Notes: generated by a model from the sequence alone, not told the origin. 22,424 nt of DNA from a virus (IMGVR_UViG_3300032287_002311:1-22424), one strand, 5' to 3'. Shown: positions 7,954-15,579, counted from the stretch's first letter. Translations and numbers: made by a program.

Positions 7954-8231
7954 CCCATCACCATTACATCAATCATTGTCTTACCCTCGATTACGTTATC
8001 AATTACAAATACATTTACTTTTTGGGCGCGGAGCTTGGCATGTTCCCGCTCCTGAGCAGGAGTTGCCTTCTGACCTCCTCGTTTGAATTCACAGAACCAC
8101 ACACGGCCATCTGGTGCGATGAACAAACGGTCAGGCACAGCAGCCCGTGCGGGGCTGGTGAACTTGTACGCAAGCACACCTTTGGTACGGGCGTATTCAC
8201 AGACTCGAGCTTCAATGTCTTTCTCTAGCAT
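7947..8231 (-). CDS. VRR-NUC domain nuclease
   Basis: A 94-residue stand-alone VRR-NUC protein of the PD-(D/E)XK superfamily. Visible are Glu7 in the first helix, the PDR step (33-35), EFK (48-50) carrying the catalytic Glu and Lys, and a Gln at 60 in the following helix. The length equals the minimal domain. Family members act as structure-specific or Holliday-junction nucleases, and phage copies accompany an SNF2 helicase as here. I chose the ATG at 8231 because GGTGA lies 6 bases upstream; a TTG at 8237 is in frame but badly spaced. It overlaps the 56-residue coiled-coil gene by 20 bases and the helicase by 7. Confidence 0.85.
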   Translation of the reverse strand: MLEKDIEARVCEYARTKGVLAYKFTSPARAAVPDRLFIAPDGRVWFCEFKRGGQKATPAQEREHAKLRAQKVNVFVIDNVIEGKTMIDVMVMGC

Positions 8232-8382
8232 TTTCAATCACCAATGTTCGATATGCGTCAAGTGCAACGCGCAAATCTTCTTTCAGGGTTTCAATCTCTT
8301 TTTGTTGGTCATGCAGCTTCTCGTTTGCTTCTTCGGCAAAACGGGCAAGGTTGTTGTATTCCCACATTTGAAAACTTGTCAT
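8212..8382 (-). CDS. 56-residue coiled-coil protein between polymerase and VRR-NUC
   Basis: A short ORF read directly on the minus strand. It runs from ATG at 8382, which overlaps the polymerase stop (ATGA), to TGA at 8212, which overlaps the nuclease start by 20 bases. The product begins MTSFQMWEYNNLARFAEEAN and continues with a charged helix of Glu, Lys, Leu and Gln in heptad-like spacing. Overlap with genes on both sides closes what would otherwise be a gap in a tightly packed operon, and supports translation by coupling. It may be an adaptor for a replication protein. No family is recognised. Confidence 0.6.
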   Translation of the reverse strand: MTSFQMWEYNNLARFAEEANEKLHDQQKEIETLKEDLRVALDAYRTLVIENARERH

Positions 8383-10235
8383 GCTAATCCGAGGCAGAGT
8401 TTTTCTACCTCCCGAATGTAATAGTCAAAATCCACTGGCAACTTGCCAGCATCCTTAATGTCGTTACAAGGGTGGACACCCCACCCAGACTCAACGCCAA
8501 TCTTTCGCCATTGGCCGGGGTTCTTGGCAAGCGGAGGCATCCACTTAAACAGTCGCCCACCGCCCTCAGCGATGTAGTAGCGTGTGATGTTTTGTAGTTG
8601 GGAAGTCACACCGTCACGCTCGATGGCCAAGTGGCTGGACCGTGGCACTTTGGTGCGAAGCATGAAGTCCATGATGTCGGGCCAGTTGTGCAGGGTTTCG
8701 CGGATCGGTGCGTTCTCGGTCAAAACCTTTTCCGCAACCTTGGCAATCACTAGACCACCAGCGTTTTGATGCCAGTCCATTTCGTACTCGTATGCACCCT
8801 TGCGCTTGACGTTCCCATCCTCGTACTGGGCGATGTAGTTGTTTACGTCACGGATCATCATTGTTTTGTAGATGGCTTCCTCAAGGTTCAAGCCGGTACG
8901 CGACTGCCAGCCAGCACGGGCTAGATCGACCAACCACTTGTTTTGTCGGGGCACACGCACTGTCAGGCCATCGGTGTTCACTTGGATCAAGCGAAGCCCC
9001 TCGATGTGCATCAACCCTTCGGCCAGCAGGCACAGCAGGAGCTGGCCGTTGAGCGTAATCGACATGGTGAACAGTGGGTCATAGAACACACTGAAGCGGC
9101 TGTTGCTGTCGCCATAGACACCGTTGAGCGCCAGCTTCAGCATCGCTGATTCGGCTGACTTCTTGGGGTAGGTTTTGCGCTGCTCAAACAGGTGCTTGTA
9201 AATACTTACAAAATCCTTACCCAGATGCTGAGGATGAAATCCGTTAGTGATGGCCAGATTTGGATAATAGGAGGTAACGTCCAGATCAACAATGACATGA
9301 TCAGCATCCGATTCGACCACTTCCGATTCGATTGATCCATGAATACCGCCAAGGCCAAACACAAAATCAAAGCCATGGACGCGAGCAATAAGATCATTGA
9401 ACACCCCCTTTGTTTCAACGATTGTCTGCTCTTTTAGCCAATTTAGCACTCGGTTAAACTCGGGTGCTTCAAACTGGATCCATGGCAGGATGGCATCTTT
9501 GAGCGCAATCACTGGGCGTGGGGTCTGGCGGGGTGTGCGGCCCTTGGAGCCAAAGTCATAACAGGCAACACCGGCTTCTTCCAGCTTCATGACGAAATAG
9601 TCTTTACCGATCTTGGTGTCATTGTGGTTCATGAAGTCACGGTTGTACTTGGCCGTCAGCTCCTCACGGAACCGGATCATATCGAGCGACTTGTGATAAA
9701 ACGCTTTGGTTTCCCTTACGTCCTTGGCGTTGTACTTCTTGAGCACCTCAATCTGCTCTTTGTTTAGCATCGTGCCCACAGGGAACGGCAGATCCTCAAT
9801 GGTTTCCGAGCGCATGTTGAACTCCAGCACCTTTAGGCTGGTGGCTCGGGCTTTGTTGTCAAAGTGGTGGATCTTAAACAGATCAAGCTGCTCAACAAAC
9901 CGGTCAGACGGGTTGACTTGGTGCATCCATTTACCATTCTCGTCATCGTCTTGCGAGTGGATGATGGCCATGGCCTTGTCGTATAGGGACTGGGCGTTGG
10001 ACTTGCCCATGCGGATCAGCGTATGCAGGACGGGGTAGTCGAACCCCAAGTTGTTGTACCCGACCATGCGTGCGTTCGTATCTTTGAGATACTGGAGAAA
10101 CTCGATGATCTCTTTGGAGTCGTTACGCTGGTCGCTAATTTCAAAAGACCAGCATAGCGGTGCTTCTGAATGCTCCAGCGCCAACGTGAAGACGTTGGGG
10201 TAGGTTTCGATGTCATACACATAATCATTACTCAT
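8379..10235 (-). CDS. Family B DNA polymerase with 3'-5' exonuclease
   Basis: A compact polymerase of 618 residues from the ATG at 10235, close to the size of protein-primed phage polymerases. Exonuclease motifs: Exo I DIE (8-10), Exo II NNLGFD (61-66), Exo III YNAKD (168-172). Polymerase motifs: A, DLDVTSYYPN (317-326) with Asp319 before SYYP; B, KLALNGVYG (367-375); C, VNTDG (419-423), where the usual DTD is NTD. The second Asp, the key metal ligand, is kept. These identify family B and exclude family A. It replicates the phage genome, probably with the SSB and PriPol-helicase encoded nearby. No strong Shine-Dalgarno is seen; GGTAACTGTAATG precedes the start, and an in-frame TTG lies at 10247. 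It opens a block of overlapping genes. Confidence 0.9.
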   Translation of the reverse strand: MSNDYVYDIETYPNVFTLALEHSEAPLCWSFEISDQRNDSKEIIEFLQYLKDTNARMVGYNNLGFDYPVLHTLIRMGKSNAQSLYDKAMAIIHSQDDDENGKWMHQVNPSDRFVEQLDLFKIHHFDNKARATSLKVLEFNMRSETIEDLPFPVGTMLNKEQIEVLKKYNAKDVRETKAFYHKSLDMIRFREELTAKYNRDFMNHNDTKIGKDYFVMKLEEAGVACYDFGSKGRTPRQTPRPVIALKDAILPWIQFEAPEFNRVLNWLKEQTIVETKGVFNDLIARVHGFDFVFGLGGIHGSIESEVVESDADHVIVDLDVTSYYPNLAITNGFHPQHLGKDFVSIYKHLFEQRKTYPKKSAESAMLKLALNGVYGDSNSRFSVFYDPLFTMSITLNGQLLLCLLAEGLMHIEGLRLIQVNTDGLTVRVPRQNKWLVDLARAGWQSRTGLNLEEAIYKTMMIRDVNNYIAQYEDGNVKRKGAYEYEMDWHQNAGGLVIAKVAEKVLTENAPIRETLHNWPDIMDFMLRTKVPRSSHLAIERDGVTSQLQNITRYYIAEGGGRLFKWMPPLAKNPGQWRKIGVESGWGVHPCNDIKDAGKLPVDFDYYIREVEKLCLGLA

Positions 10236-10254
10236 TACAGTTACCAAGTTAGGT

Positions 10255-10342
10255 GGGGGCTTCGATTTGGTTTCGGCTAGGTAGGGGGGAAAGCCAGAAA
10301 ATCCCTACAGAAACATCCTCGAATGCTGGCTTAACAGCCCCC
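10255..10342 (-). other. Structured intergenic leader upstream of polymerase
   Basis: The 112-base gap between the SSB stop and the polymerase ATG holds three perfect inverted repeats: GGGGGCT (10255-10261) with AGCCCCC (10336-10342), GTAGGG (10281-10286) with CCCTAC (10303-10308), and AAGCCAG (10291-10297) with CTGGCTT (10326-10332). The outer pair can enclose either inner pair, but the two inner stems interleave, so they exclude each other or form a pseudoknot. There is no T-run for an intrinsic terminator. It may regulate readthrough or polymerase translation. No ORF with a ribosome-binding site fits here. Confidence 0.45.
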
Positions 10343-10347
10343 GATTC

Positions 10348-11028
10348 TTATTGACCGCCTAAGAACGAAGGTAAGCCCGGAAACGGCGCAGTTGGCATTG
10401 CAGGCGCACCTTGAGGCGCAGCACCGAACATTCCAGCCGGAGCAGTTGCAACCGGAGCAAACAAGTTAGACGCATCAACGGCTCCTTCACCGAATGCAGT
10501 ATCGTCACCAGCAAATTGAACAGCGATCAGGTCACAGCGGATGCCACGGCCATGCTTGTTTTCTTGCAACCAAGGTTTGACAGCGGCATTGACACGGCAA
10601 CCGCCGTACATCTTGCGTGCCAGTTGTTGAAACGCCATTGTGTTGGCAGGATCAACAGGTGAGCCATCGGCTTGGATCATCTGCGGCGCAGTGTCACGAC
10701 CAGCAGTGATAAACACATTGCCGGCGTAGCCGTCATAGGGCAGGAAAGTCTTTTTATTGACCTTCTCATTACCCATGCCAAAGCAACGCAGCTTGCGGTC
10801 TTGCTGGATCATTCCCATTACGGTGTTGGCGTGCTCTTTCCACTTCTCCAGTGCCATCGCACCGTAACGTGCCATGAACTGGGCAAAGCCTGCATGATCC
10901 TGCGGCATTAAGAATTCACAGTTGTAGGAGATTCGCTCCTTACCTGTTTGCTCGTTGACCTGCTTTTGGGGTTCTGCGAGGTGAGGAAAAGATAAACGGA
11001 CATTTGATAAAAAGATAACTTCGGACAT
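10348..11028 (-). CDS. ssDNA-binding protein, DUF2815 / Enc34 family
   Basis: A 226-residue protein of the DUF2815 family, structurally known as Enc34-type ssDNA-binding proteins with an OB fold similar to T7 gp2.5. The N-terminus FLSNVRLSFPHLAEPQ (6-21) is the familiar start of the family. LPYDGYAGNVFITAGRD (about 96-112) and MYGGCRVNAAVKPWLQENKHGRGIR (about 140-164) are its conserved strands. The C-terminus (190-226) is Ala/Pro/Gly-rich and flexible and lacks the acidic tip of bacterial SSB. It would coat single strands for the polymerase encoded next. GGAG precedes the ATG by about 9 bases. The gene lies between the DUF2800 nuclease and the polymerase, a common phage order. Confidence 0.85.
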   Translation of the reverse strand: MSEVIFLSNVRLSFPHLAEPQKQVNEQTGKERISYNCEFLMPQDHAGFAQFMARYGAMALEKWKEHANTVMGMIQQDRKLRCFGMGNEKVNKKTFLPYDGYAGNVFITAGRDTAPQMIQADGSPVDPANTMAFQQLARKMYGGCRVNAAVKPWLQENKHGRGIRCDLIAVQFAGDDTAFGEGAVDASNLFAPVATAPAGMFGAAPQGAPAMPTAPFPGLPSFLGGQ

Positions 11029-11046
11029 TACATTTACTCCATTGAT

Positions 11047-12342
11047 TTACGAAAGCCAAGCGGGAAGCTCAGCGGGGGTTTCAACTGCGCTAAACAGCGG
11101 CGCAGCATTCATTACGACAGCCTGACGGCCATCAGATTCGGGAACAACAGTCAGTTTGCCAGCCATCTTGACGACATATTCCTGCTCCATACGGGCAAGC
11201 TGTCGGTCGGTAAGCTGAACTTTTGTGCCGTCTTTCTTGTCCCACGTCAGCTTCTCAGCCTTAGCGGGGGTGACGAGTTTGGTTTCATAGATCGCGCTTT
11301 TGGGGATGCCCATCTTCACGAGCTTCTCGGCCATCTCTTCTTCGGGTAGTGCCCAAGCACGGGAGCCACGGCCATTGACCAGTTTGAGGCCGGCAATGGT
11401 TTGACCAGCTTCCAAACGGCGCAGGGCTTCCTTCTCCACACCTTCGAGGAGCTGGCGCATTAGGGGAGCGGCTTCCATGATCTGACGGATCTGGGCATCG
11501 TCCATCGTGGATGGATCTTTGTCAGCGCTTTGCTGCGCGACATCGAGTGTTTGCATTACTGGCTGGAACATAATTCCTACCTCCTTCATTACGTTACTTG
11601 CCAGCGCGGAGCATGATCCCTTAGCGCGGCAAAATTTACATTGACCTTCACCCGGTACAAGCGGTGCATCTGGTTTGTCAGTTGCGGCAGCTTGCGTGAT
11701 GATTGTACCCATATTTGCAAACAAATCGGCAACAGTCACAGTATGCGATGTGATTGGATTCATACCGCGCAGTGCCAGCTTGGGCTGGATAATCGTCATG
11801 CGAACTTTGTCAAAGGGATAGGGGCCGTTAACGGGCAGCTTGTAGCCTGCCAGCACACCATAAGCGTACTGCTCAAGCTGCAAGTTACCTTCAGCGCTAA
11901 CGACACCCATGCCATCTTTATAGTCGATCAGCTCCAGTGTGTCATAACACTCAAGCTGAACGTCAACAGTACCAGACAAGTCATTGCGGCCTAGCAGATG
12001 CGCAGGGTCAACACGGGTTTCACTCAGCACTTTAGGGATAAAGAAGGGCGTGCCCTCTTCTGCTTTTCGTTTGGCAATGTAATCCAGTGCAATCTGCACA
12101 CGTTTGGCACGGTCTGCGTCAACCTTAAACTGCCCCTCATGGTCAAAGAGATTTTGGCCAACGAAGTGTTGCGCATTGACATCTTGATCAATGCATTTTT
12201 CTAGCAGCGTGTGGCTATGTGTACCGTCAACAGCGGCTTCACCGCTTTCTGGTTCGGGGTACTTGGCCTCCTCTCGAATGCTACCAGGGCACAAGGCCCA
12301 GCGGTTGCGCTTCGAGGGGGACAACTTAGCGTGATCGCTCAC
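11047..12342 (-). CDS. DUF2800 family Cas4/RecB-like nuclease
   Basis: A 431-residue protein of the DUF2800 family, PD-(D/E)XK nucleases related to RecB and Cas4. Motifs in order: LSPSKRNRWALCPGS (7-21) with Cys18, GTHSH (40-44), GTVD (124-127) giving Asp127, LIDYKDG (138-144) giving Asp140 and Lys142, QLEQYAYG (155-162), and CKFCRAKGSC with Cys235, Cys238 and Cys244. The four Cys in a 1+3 arrangement are those that bind an Fe-S cluster in AddB and Cas4 enzymes. It probably resects DNA ends for recombination or genome processing. The start is GTG at 12342, overlapping the upstream stop (GTGA), with GAGG about 7 bases before it. Confidence 0.85.
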   Translation of the reverse strand: MSDHAKLSPSKRNRWALCPGSIREEAKYPEPESGEAAVDGTHSHTLLEKCIDQDVNAQHFVGQNLFDHEGQFKVDADRAKRVQIALDYIAKRKAEEGTPFFIPKVLSETRVDPAHLLGRNDLSGTVDVQLECYDTLELIDYKDGMGVVSAEGNLQLEQYAYGVLAGYKLPVNGPYPFDKVRMTIIQPKLALRGMNPITSHTVTVADLFANMGTIITQAAATDKPDAPLVPGEGQCKFCRAKGSCSALASNVMKEVGIMFQPVMQTLDVAQQSADKDPSTMDDAQIRQIMEAAPLMRQLLEGVEKEALRRLEAGQTIAGLKLVNGRGSRAWALPEEEMAEKLVKMGIPKSAIYETKLVTPAKAEKLTWDKKDGTKVQLTDRQLARMEQEYVVKMAGKLTVVPESDGRQAVVMNAAPLFSAVETPAELPAWLS

Positions 12343-12731
12343 TTGAGTGCCTCAACGCCAGCAAACAATTGACCATAGTGCTCAGGCTTGACATCGTTGA
12401 TGTTCTGGTAACCCAAGCTAACCAACACGTTTTGGATCTGTGAACCCTTAGCTGCGCCCAGTGCCTTATATGCACTCATGACGTAGTCGATTAGGCCTTT
12501 GCCATCACTAAACGGTGCGCCGGCAACAACAGGTGCTGGAGCTGGCGCAGGAGCTATGAAAGCTGGGGGTGCTGGCATGGCGGGAGCGGCCACCACAGGG
12601 GCAACTTCTACCACAGGTGCAGGAGCTGGCGCAACGGGTGCAGCTGGTGCTACATTCTTTGATTCCAAAATTGCAACAGTAAGAGCTTGCACAGCAATAG
12701 TGAGTGCATCAATTTTATTTTCCAATGACAT
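12339..12731 (-). CDS. Ala/Pro-linker protein of the replication operon
   Basis: A 130-residue protein in three parts: an N-terminal helix (1-24, ENKIDALTIAVQALTVAILE), a long Ala/Pro/Val linker (about 27-72), and a C-terminal helical domain (about 75-130, GLIDYVMSAYKALGAAKGSQ onward). The linker makes a tethered adaptor likely. The C-terminal domain could be a small DNA- or protein-binding fold resembling repeated phage modules downstream of SSB-like proteins. AAGGAA stands about 8 bases before the ATG. The stop overlaps the DUF2800 start, and the 5' end overlaps the regulator gene by 17 bases. Function unknown; an accessory to the nuclease is inferred. Confidence 0.55.
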   Translation of the reverse strand: MSLENKIDALTIAVQALTVAILESKNVAPAAPVAPAPAPVVEVAPVVAAPAMPAPPAFIAPAPAPAPVVAGAPFSDGKGLIDYVMSAYKALGAAKGSQIQNVLVSLGYQNINDVKPEHYGQLFAGVEALK

Positions 12732-12912
12732 ATAACGATTCCTTTTCGATTACAGGGGGTTGAATTACAAGGCGGTCAGAATTGAACGCTTGCACTATCT
12801 CACGCAAGACATCGGACGGTTTACCGTACCTATCTGCCTTTCGGTGAAATGCTTTGTGATCATTAGGCGTGAGCCTAACGGTCAAAAACTTGGTGAGTGG
12901 TTTAGTTGCCAT
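12715..12912 (-). CDS. Ribbon-helix-helix transcriptional regulator
   Basis: A 65-residue protein whose first 45 residues fit the RHH (CopG/Arc/MetJ) fold: a strand KFLTVRLTP (8-16), helix A NDHKAFHRKADRYG (17-30), and helix B KPSDVLREIVQAF (31-43). RHH proteins bind DNA as dimers through the strand and often repress their own operon. Here the gene is first in the leftward replication operon, and a GTGTAGCACAGTGT word lies in its promoter. AGGA precedes the ATG by about 10 bases. It is a good candidate for timing control of replication genes. The regulatory target is inferred. Confidence 0.7.
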   Translation of the reverse strand: MATKPLTKFLTVRLTPNDHKAFHRKADRYGKPSDVLREIVQAFNSDRLVIQPPVIEKESLYVIGK

Positions 12913-12939
12913 AATTTATTTTCCTGAACGGTTGCACAA

Positions 12940-12969
12940 AGTGTAGCACAGTGTGGTACGATTGTACAA
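12940..12969 (-). promoter_or_regulatory. Probable leftward promoter of the replication operon
   Basis: On the minus strand, TTGTAC (12969-12964) and TACACT (12945-12940) form a weak sigma70-like -35/-10 pair with an 18-base spacer. Initiation near 12933 would leave a leader of about 20 bases before the regulator ATG. The -10 lies inside GTGTAGCACAGTGTGGTAC (12941-12959), which resembles the palindrome at 6532-6552, so repression here is plausible. GTAC-GATT-GTAC (12956-12967 region) adds a small dyad. Confidence 0.4.
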
Positions 12970-12992
12970 CAGTTTGTAAATAAATTTTTAGC

Positions 12993-13023
12993 AAAGAAAA
13001 AGCCCCGGTGGTTAGACCGGGGC
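12993..13023 (-). terminator. Intrinsic terminator-like hairpin facing left, in the divergent region
   Basis: GCCCCGGT (13002-13009) and ACCGGGGC (13016-13023) form a perfect 8-bp stem with a 6-base loop. On the minus strand the stem is followed by TTTTTCTTT, as in a Rho-independent terminator, so leftward antisense RNA from inside the primase gene would stop before the operon promoter. On the plus strand the same hairpin ends two bases before a strong Shine-Dalgarno at 13025-13035. It could therefore also affect translation or stability of the primase mRNA. Confidence 0.5.
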
Positions 13024-13042
13024 CAAAGGAGGAGACAAATCC

Positions 13043-13084
13043 ATGAAACAAGTGACAACTGCATTGTCAGAAACGATTATATGA
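13043..13084 (+). CDS. 13-codon leader ORF coupled to the primase-helicase gene
   Basis: ATG at 13043 follows AAAGGAGGAG (13025-13034) at ideal spacing, the strongest ribosome-binding site in the window. The frame reads MKQVTTALSETII and ends at TGA 13082-13084, overlapping the primase ATG (ATGA). The primase start itself has no visible Shine-Dalgarno, so ribosomes probably load at the leader and re-initiate. The peptide has no run of one amino acid as in classical attenuators. A real short coupling ORF is more likely than a missed in-frame start, because the frame differs from that of the primase. Confidence 0.5.
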   Translation: MKQVTTALSETII

Positions 13085-15555
13085 GCGTATCACCACAAGT
13101 ACAACAACATCCCGCATCTGTTGATGCGTACATCCGTCACGGCTGGTCACTTGTGCCCATCCCTGCCGGCACAAAGGGGCCACGCACTCCCGGTTGGAAC
13201 CTTAAACCAAATGCTTTGAAGGCACAGGGTGACCTGCCTCAAGGCTTTGGGATTGGCCTTGCTCACGCCTACTCGGGCACGATGGCACTAGACATTGACG
13301 AGTGGGACAGCACCACCGTTGCACTTAAGCAACACGGTATCGATTTGCAAGAGTTGTATGATGCGAACGATGCTGTCATTGTGGACTCGGGCAGGGCTGG
13401 TCACGGCAAACTTTTGTTTAATATGCCGTTTGGCCTGACGCTGCCGTCTAAAAAGATCCTGATCAACGGTGTCACTGCATACGAGCTGCGCTGCGCTACG
13501 GCCAACAATCTTACGGTGCAGGATGTCCTGCCACCATCTATTCACCCAGAGACACAACAGCCTTACCGCTGGGCAGGCAAGGGGCACTGGACACGCTTAC
13601 CAGTGCTCCCGCAGCCACTGCTCGATCTGTGGCAAGGTCTGCTGGCGCAGGACAAAGAGCGCACGATTGGCACAGGTGAATCAATTGATGCCTCATGGGA
13701 AGACATCCGCACAGCGCTGGAAGCCATAAACCCTGACTGCTCTCGTGAGGAGTGGGTCACAGTGGGCATGGCGCTTAAGTGGGCTGGCGAACAGACAGAT
13801 CAGTTAGAACCTGCACTGACACTATGGAACGACTGGTCGATGCCTTCGGCCAAGTACCCTGGTGAGGGGCAGATTGTTCACCAGTGGATGAGCTTTCGCA
13901 ATGACAAGGCAACTGCTGTCAAACTAGGATCCCTTTTCCATATAGCCAAACAACACGGATGGGTGCGCCCTATGCCTGACATTTCCACAATGTTCGCTCA
14001 AGTGGAGTCACCCGCTGACCCAAAGTCAGTCATCGTTGACCTGCGGCCAAGGCCACCGATGATGGATGTTTCTTTGTGGCCAGCCGTCATTGCTAGACGC
14101 GCAAACGAGATCGGCCAGACTGTTGGCTGTGATCCTCTTGTTCCCTTGTTCGCAGGCTTAGCCGCTGTGTGTGGTGTCGTTGATGCACGCACACGGCTTG
14201 AGCTGATCAAAGATTTTAAGGTTCCCCCAGTTCTGTGGCTTATGACCATTGGTGCACCAGCAGACAAAAAGACCCCAGGCTCTGCCCCCATGCTGGCCCC
14301 CTTAAAGCACCTTGAGATAGAAGACCGTCCAAGGTTTAGAAAAGAGATGCTCGACTGGGAAGGGCAGGAGGCCATGTTTGCCTCAAGCAAAAAGGCTTTC
14401 CTTGACTTCTCAGCATCACCCGAAGCGCTGATGGATACAAGCCAAGCACCGTCAGTGTTTGAGCTGCCACCCCAGCCCGTGCCCCTGCGCATTACCGTAG
14501 ATGACGTGACCAGTCAGAAGCTGGTGCGCTTGGCAGCAGACAGACCCCGTGGGTTGTTGTGCGCCTTAGACGAAATGAACAGCTGGGTTCGGAAACTTAC
14601 CGACAAGGCCAGTGGTGAGGATCGCTCGGCATGGGTCAAGGCTTACGAGTCATCAAGCTACGAGATGGATCGCGTAGGCAGTGGCTCGATCTATGCTGAG
14701 AACCTGGCCGTGTCGATTTATGGCAACATCCAGCCCCGTGTGTTCCGTGAGAACCTGCACAACCTGAGTGCTGACGGTTTGGTTCAGCGCTTTGTGCCTT
14801 GCATTCTGAACGGTGACTTGACTAAAAAGCCCATCGAGATCCCCGACTATCTGCTAAACAAAGACCAGTGGGAGCAGACCTTGCGCATCGTGTTTGCCCT
14901 GCCTGCCATGACTTACCAGCTCAGTCCCGAGGCCAAGGTTGCTTACCAGGCGTTCCAAGACTGGTACGACAGCAAGCGCAATGATGAGCGTTTACTTCAG
15001 TCTGACGATACGTTCATGACGGCCTTCGGTAAGTTGGAAGGCTTAACAGGCCGTTTGATTCTCATGTTCCACTTGATCGAATCGCCCTTCAGCATGGCAG
15101 TCAGTGCAGAGCTGACCCAGCGGGTGATTCAGTTGGTTCAATCTTATGTTGTGCCGGCGTATCGGTATGCACTGGCCGAGCTGAGCGGCTCGTCCAATTT
15201 CGATACCTGGCTGCGTGACTACATCATCCAGCACGCCGATGAGAGCACGATTACCATGGCCGAGATTAAGCGATCAGCACGCCGTCAGATCGAGAAGGTT
15301 AACGTGTGGCAACAAGACCAAATGATCTACGGCGCGATGTATCCATTGGAGAAGGGCAGATGGGTCATGCGAATGGATGACGGCACACGGGAGAACCAGC
15401 ACCACGCCCAGTGGGCTATCAATCCTGCGCTGGCTGTGCAGTTTAAGGATCACCGCAAAGCTGTTATCGATGCCAAGCAGCGCCAGCTTGACGAGATTTA
15501 CAGGCTGTCTAAAAAAGAAAAACCCCGTGTTTACGGGGCTGAGTTGTTAGATTGA
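13081..15555 (+). CDS. Primase-polymerase fused to DUF3987 helicase-like domain
   Basis: An 824-residue multidomain replication protein. Residues about 10-185 match the bifunctional primase/polymerase (PriPol) fold: LDID (70-73) with the two catalytic acids, SGRAGHGK (103-110) with the nucleotide-binding His, and YELRC (134-138). Residues about 204-295 resemble the PriCT_2 linker (WEDIRTALEAINPDCSREEW). From about 330 a DUF3987 domain follows, with a Walker-A-like GAPADKKTPG (391-400) and an acidic Walker B LLCALDEMN (492-500). The protein would make primers and unwind DNA for the family B polymerase. The P-loop has Lys where the usual second Gly stands. The gene is alone on its strand, with a leader ORF before it and terminators behind. 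Confidence 0.85.
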   Translation: MSVSPQVQQHPASVDAYIRHGWSLVPIPAGTKGPRTPGWNLKPNALKAQGDLPQGFGIGLAHAYSGTMALDIDEWDSTTVALKQHGIDLQELYDANDAVIVDSGRAGHGKLLFNMPFGLTLPSKKILINGVTAYELRCATANNLTVQDVLPPSIHPETQQPYRWAGKGHWTRLPVLPQPLLDLWQGLLAQDKERTIGTGESIDASWEDIRTALEAINPDCSREEWVTVGMALKWAGEQTDQLEPALTLWNDWSMPSAKYPGEGQIVHQWMSFRNDKATAVKLGSLFHIAKQHGWVRPMPDISTMFAQVESPADPKSVIVDLRPRPPMMDVSLWPAVIARRANEIGQTVGCDPLVPLFAGLAAVCGVVDARTRLELIKDFKVPPVLWLMTIGAPADKKTPGSAPMLAPLKHLEIEDRPRFRKEMLDWEGQEAMFASSKKAFLDFSASPEALMDTSQAPSVFELPPQPVPLRITVDDVTSQKLVRLAADRPRGLLCALDEMNSWVRKLTDKASGEDRSAWVKAYESSSYEMDRVGSGSIYAENLAVSIYGNIQPRVFRENLHNLSADGLVQRFVPCILNGDLTKKPIEIPDYLLNKDQWEQTLRIVFALPAMTYQLSPEAKVAYQAFQDWYDSKRNDERLLQSDDTFMTAFGKLEGLTGRLILMFHLIESPFSMAVSAELTQRVIQLVQSYVVPAYRYALAELSGSSNFDTWLRDYIIQHADESTITMAEIKRSARRQIEKVNVWQQDQMIYGAMYPLEKGRWVMRMDDGTRENQHHAQWAINPALAVQFKDHRKAVIDAKQRQLDEIYRLSKKEKPRVYGAELLD
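15511..15538 (-). terminator. Leftward Rho-independent terminator inside primase 3' end
   Basis: CCCCGT (15523-15528), GTTT loop and ACGGGG (15533-15538) form a 6-bp GC stem. On the minus strand it is followed by TTTTTCTTTTTT. It lies 40 bases past the stop of the leftward gene at 15578 and within the last codons of the primase gene. Confidence 0.7.
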
Positions 15556-15557
15556 TC

Positions 15558-15579
15558 AAGCCCCGCGAGGGGCTTTTTT
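15558..15579 (+). terminator. Rightward Rho-independent terminator after the primase gene
   Basis: AAGCCCC (15558-15564), GCGA loop and GGGGCTT (15569-15575) form a stem with a stable GNRA loop, followed by a run of T to 15579. It begins 3 bases after the primase stop and its tail overlaps the end of the convergent gene at 15578. With the leftward terminator it isolates the two transcripts. Confidence 0.85.

Noticed and set aside
8379-10235. Family A DNA polymerase
   Set aside because: Motifs A, B and C are SYYP, NGVYG and NTDG types of family B; no family A DYSQIE or HDE motifs are present.
11047-12342. A Cas4 adaptation protein
   Set aside because: It has Cas4/RecB-like motifs and Fe-S Cys, but length and neighbours match the phage DUF2800 replication nuclease.
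13998-14492. 164-residue minus-strand frame inside the primase-helicase gene
   Set aside because: Antisense shadow with Ser/Arg-rich composition and no coupling to other genes.
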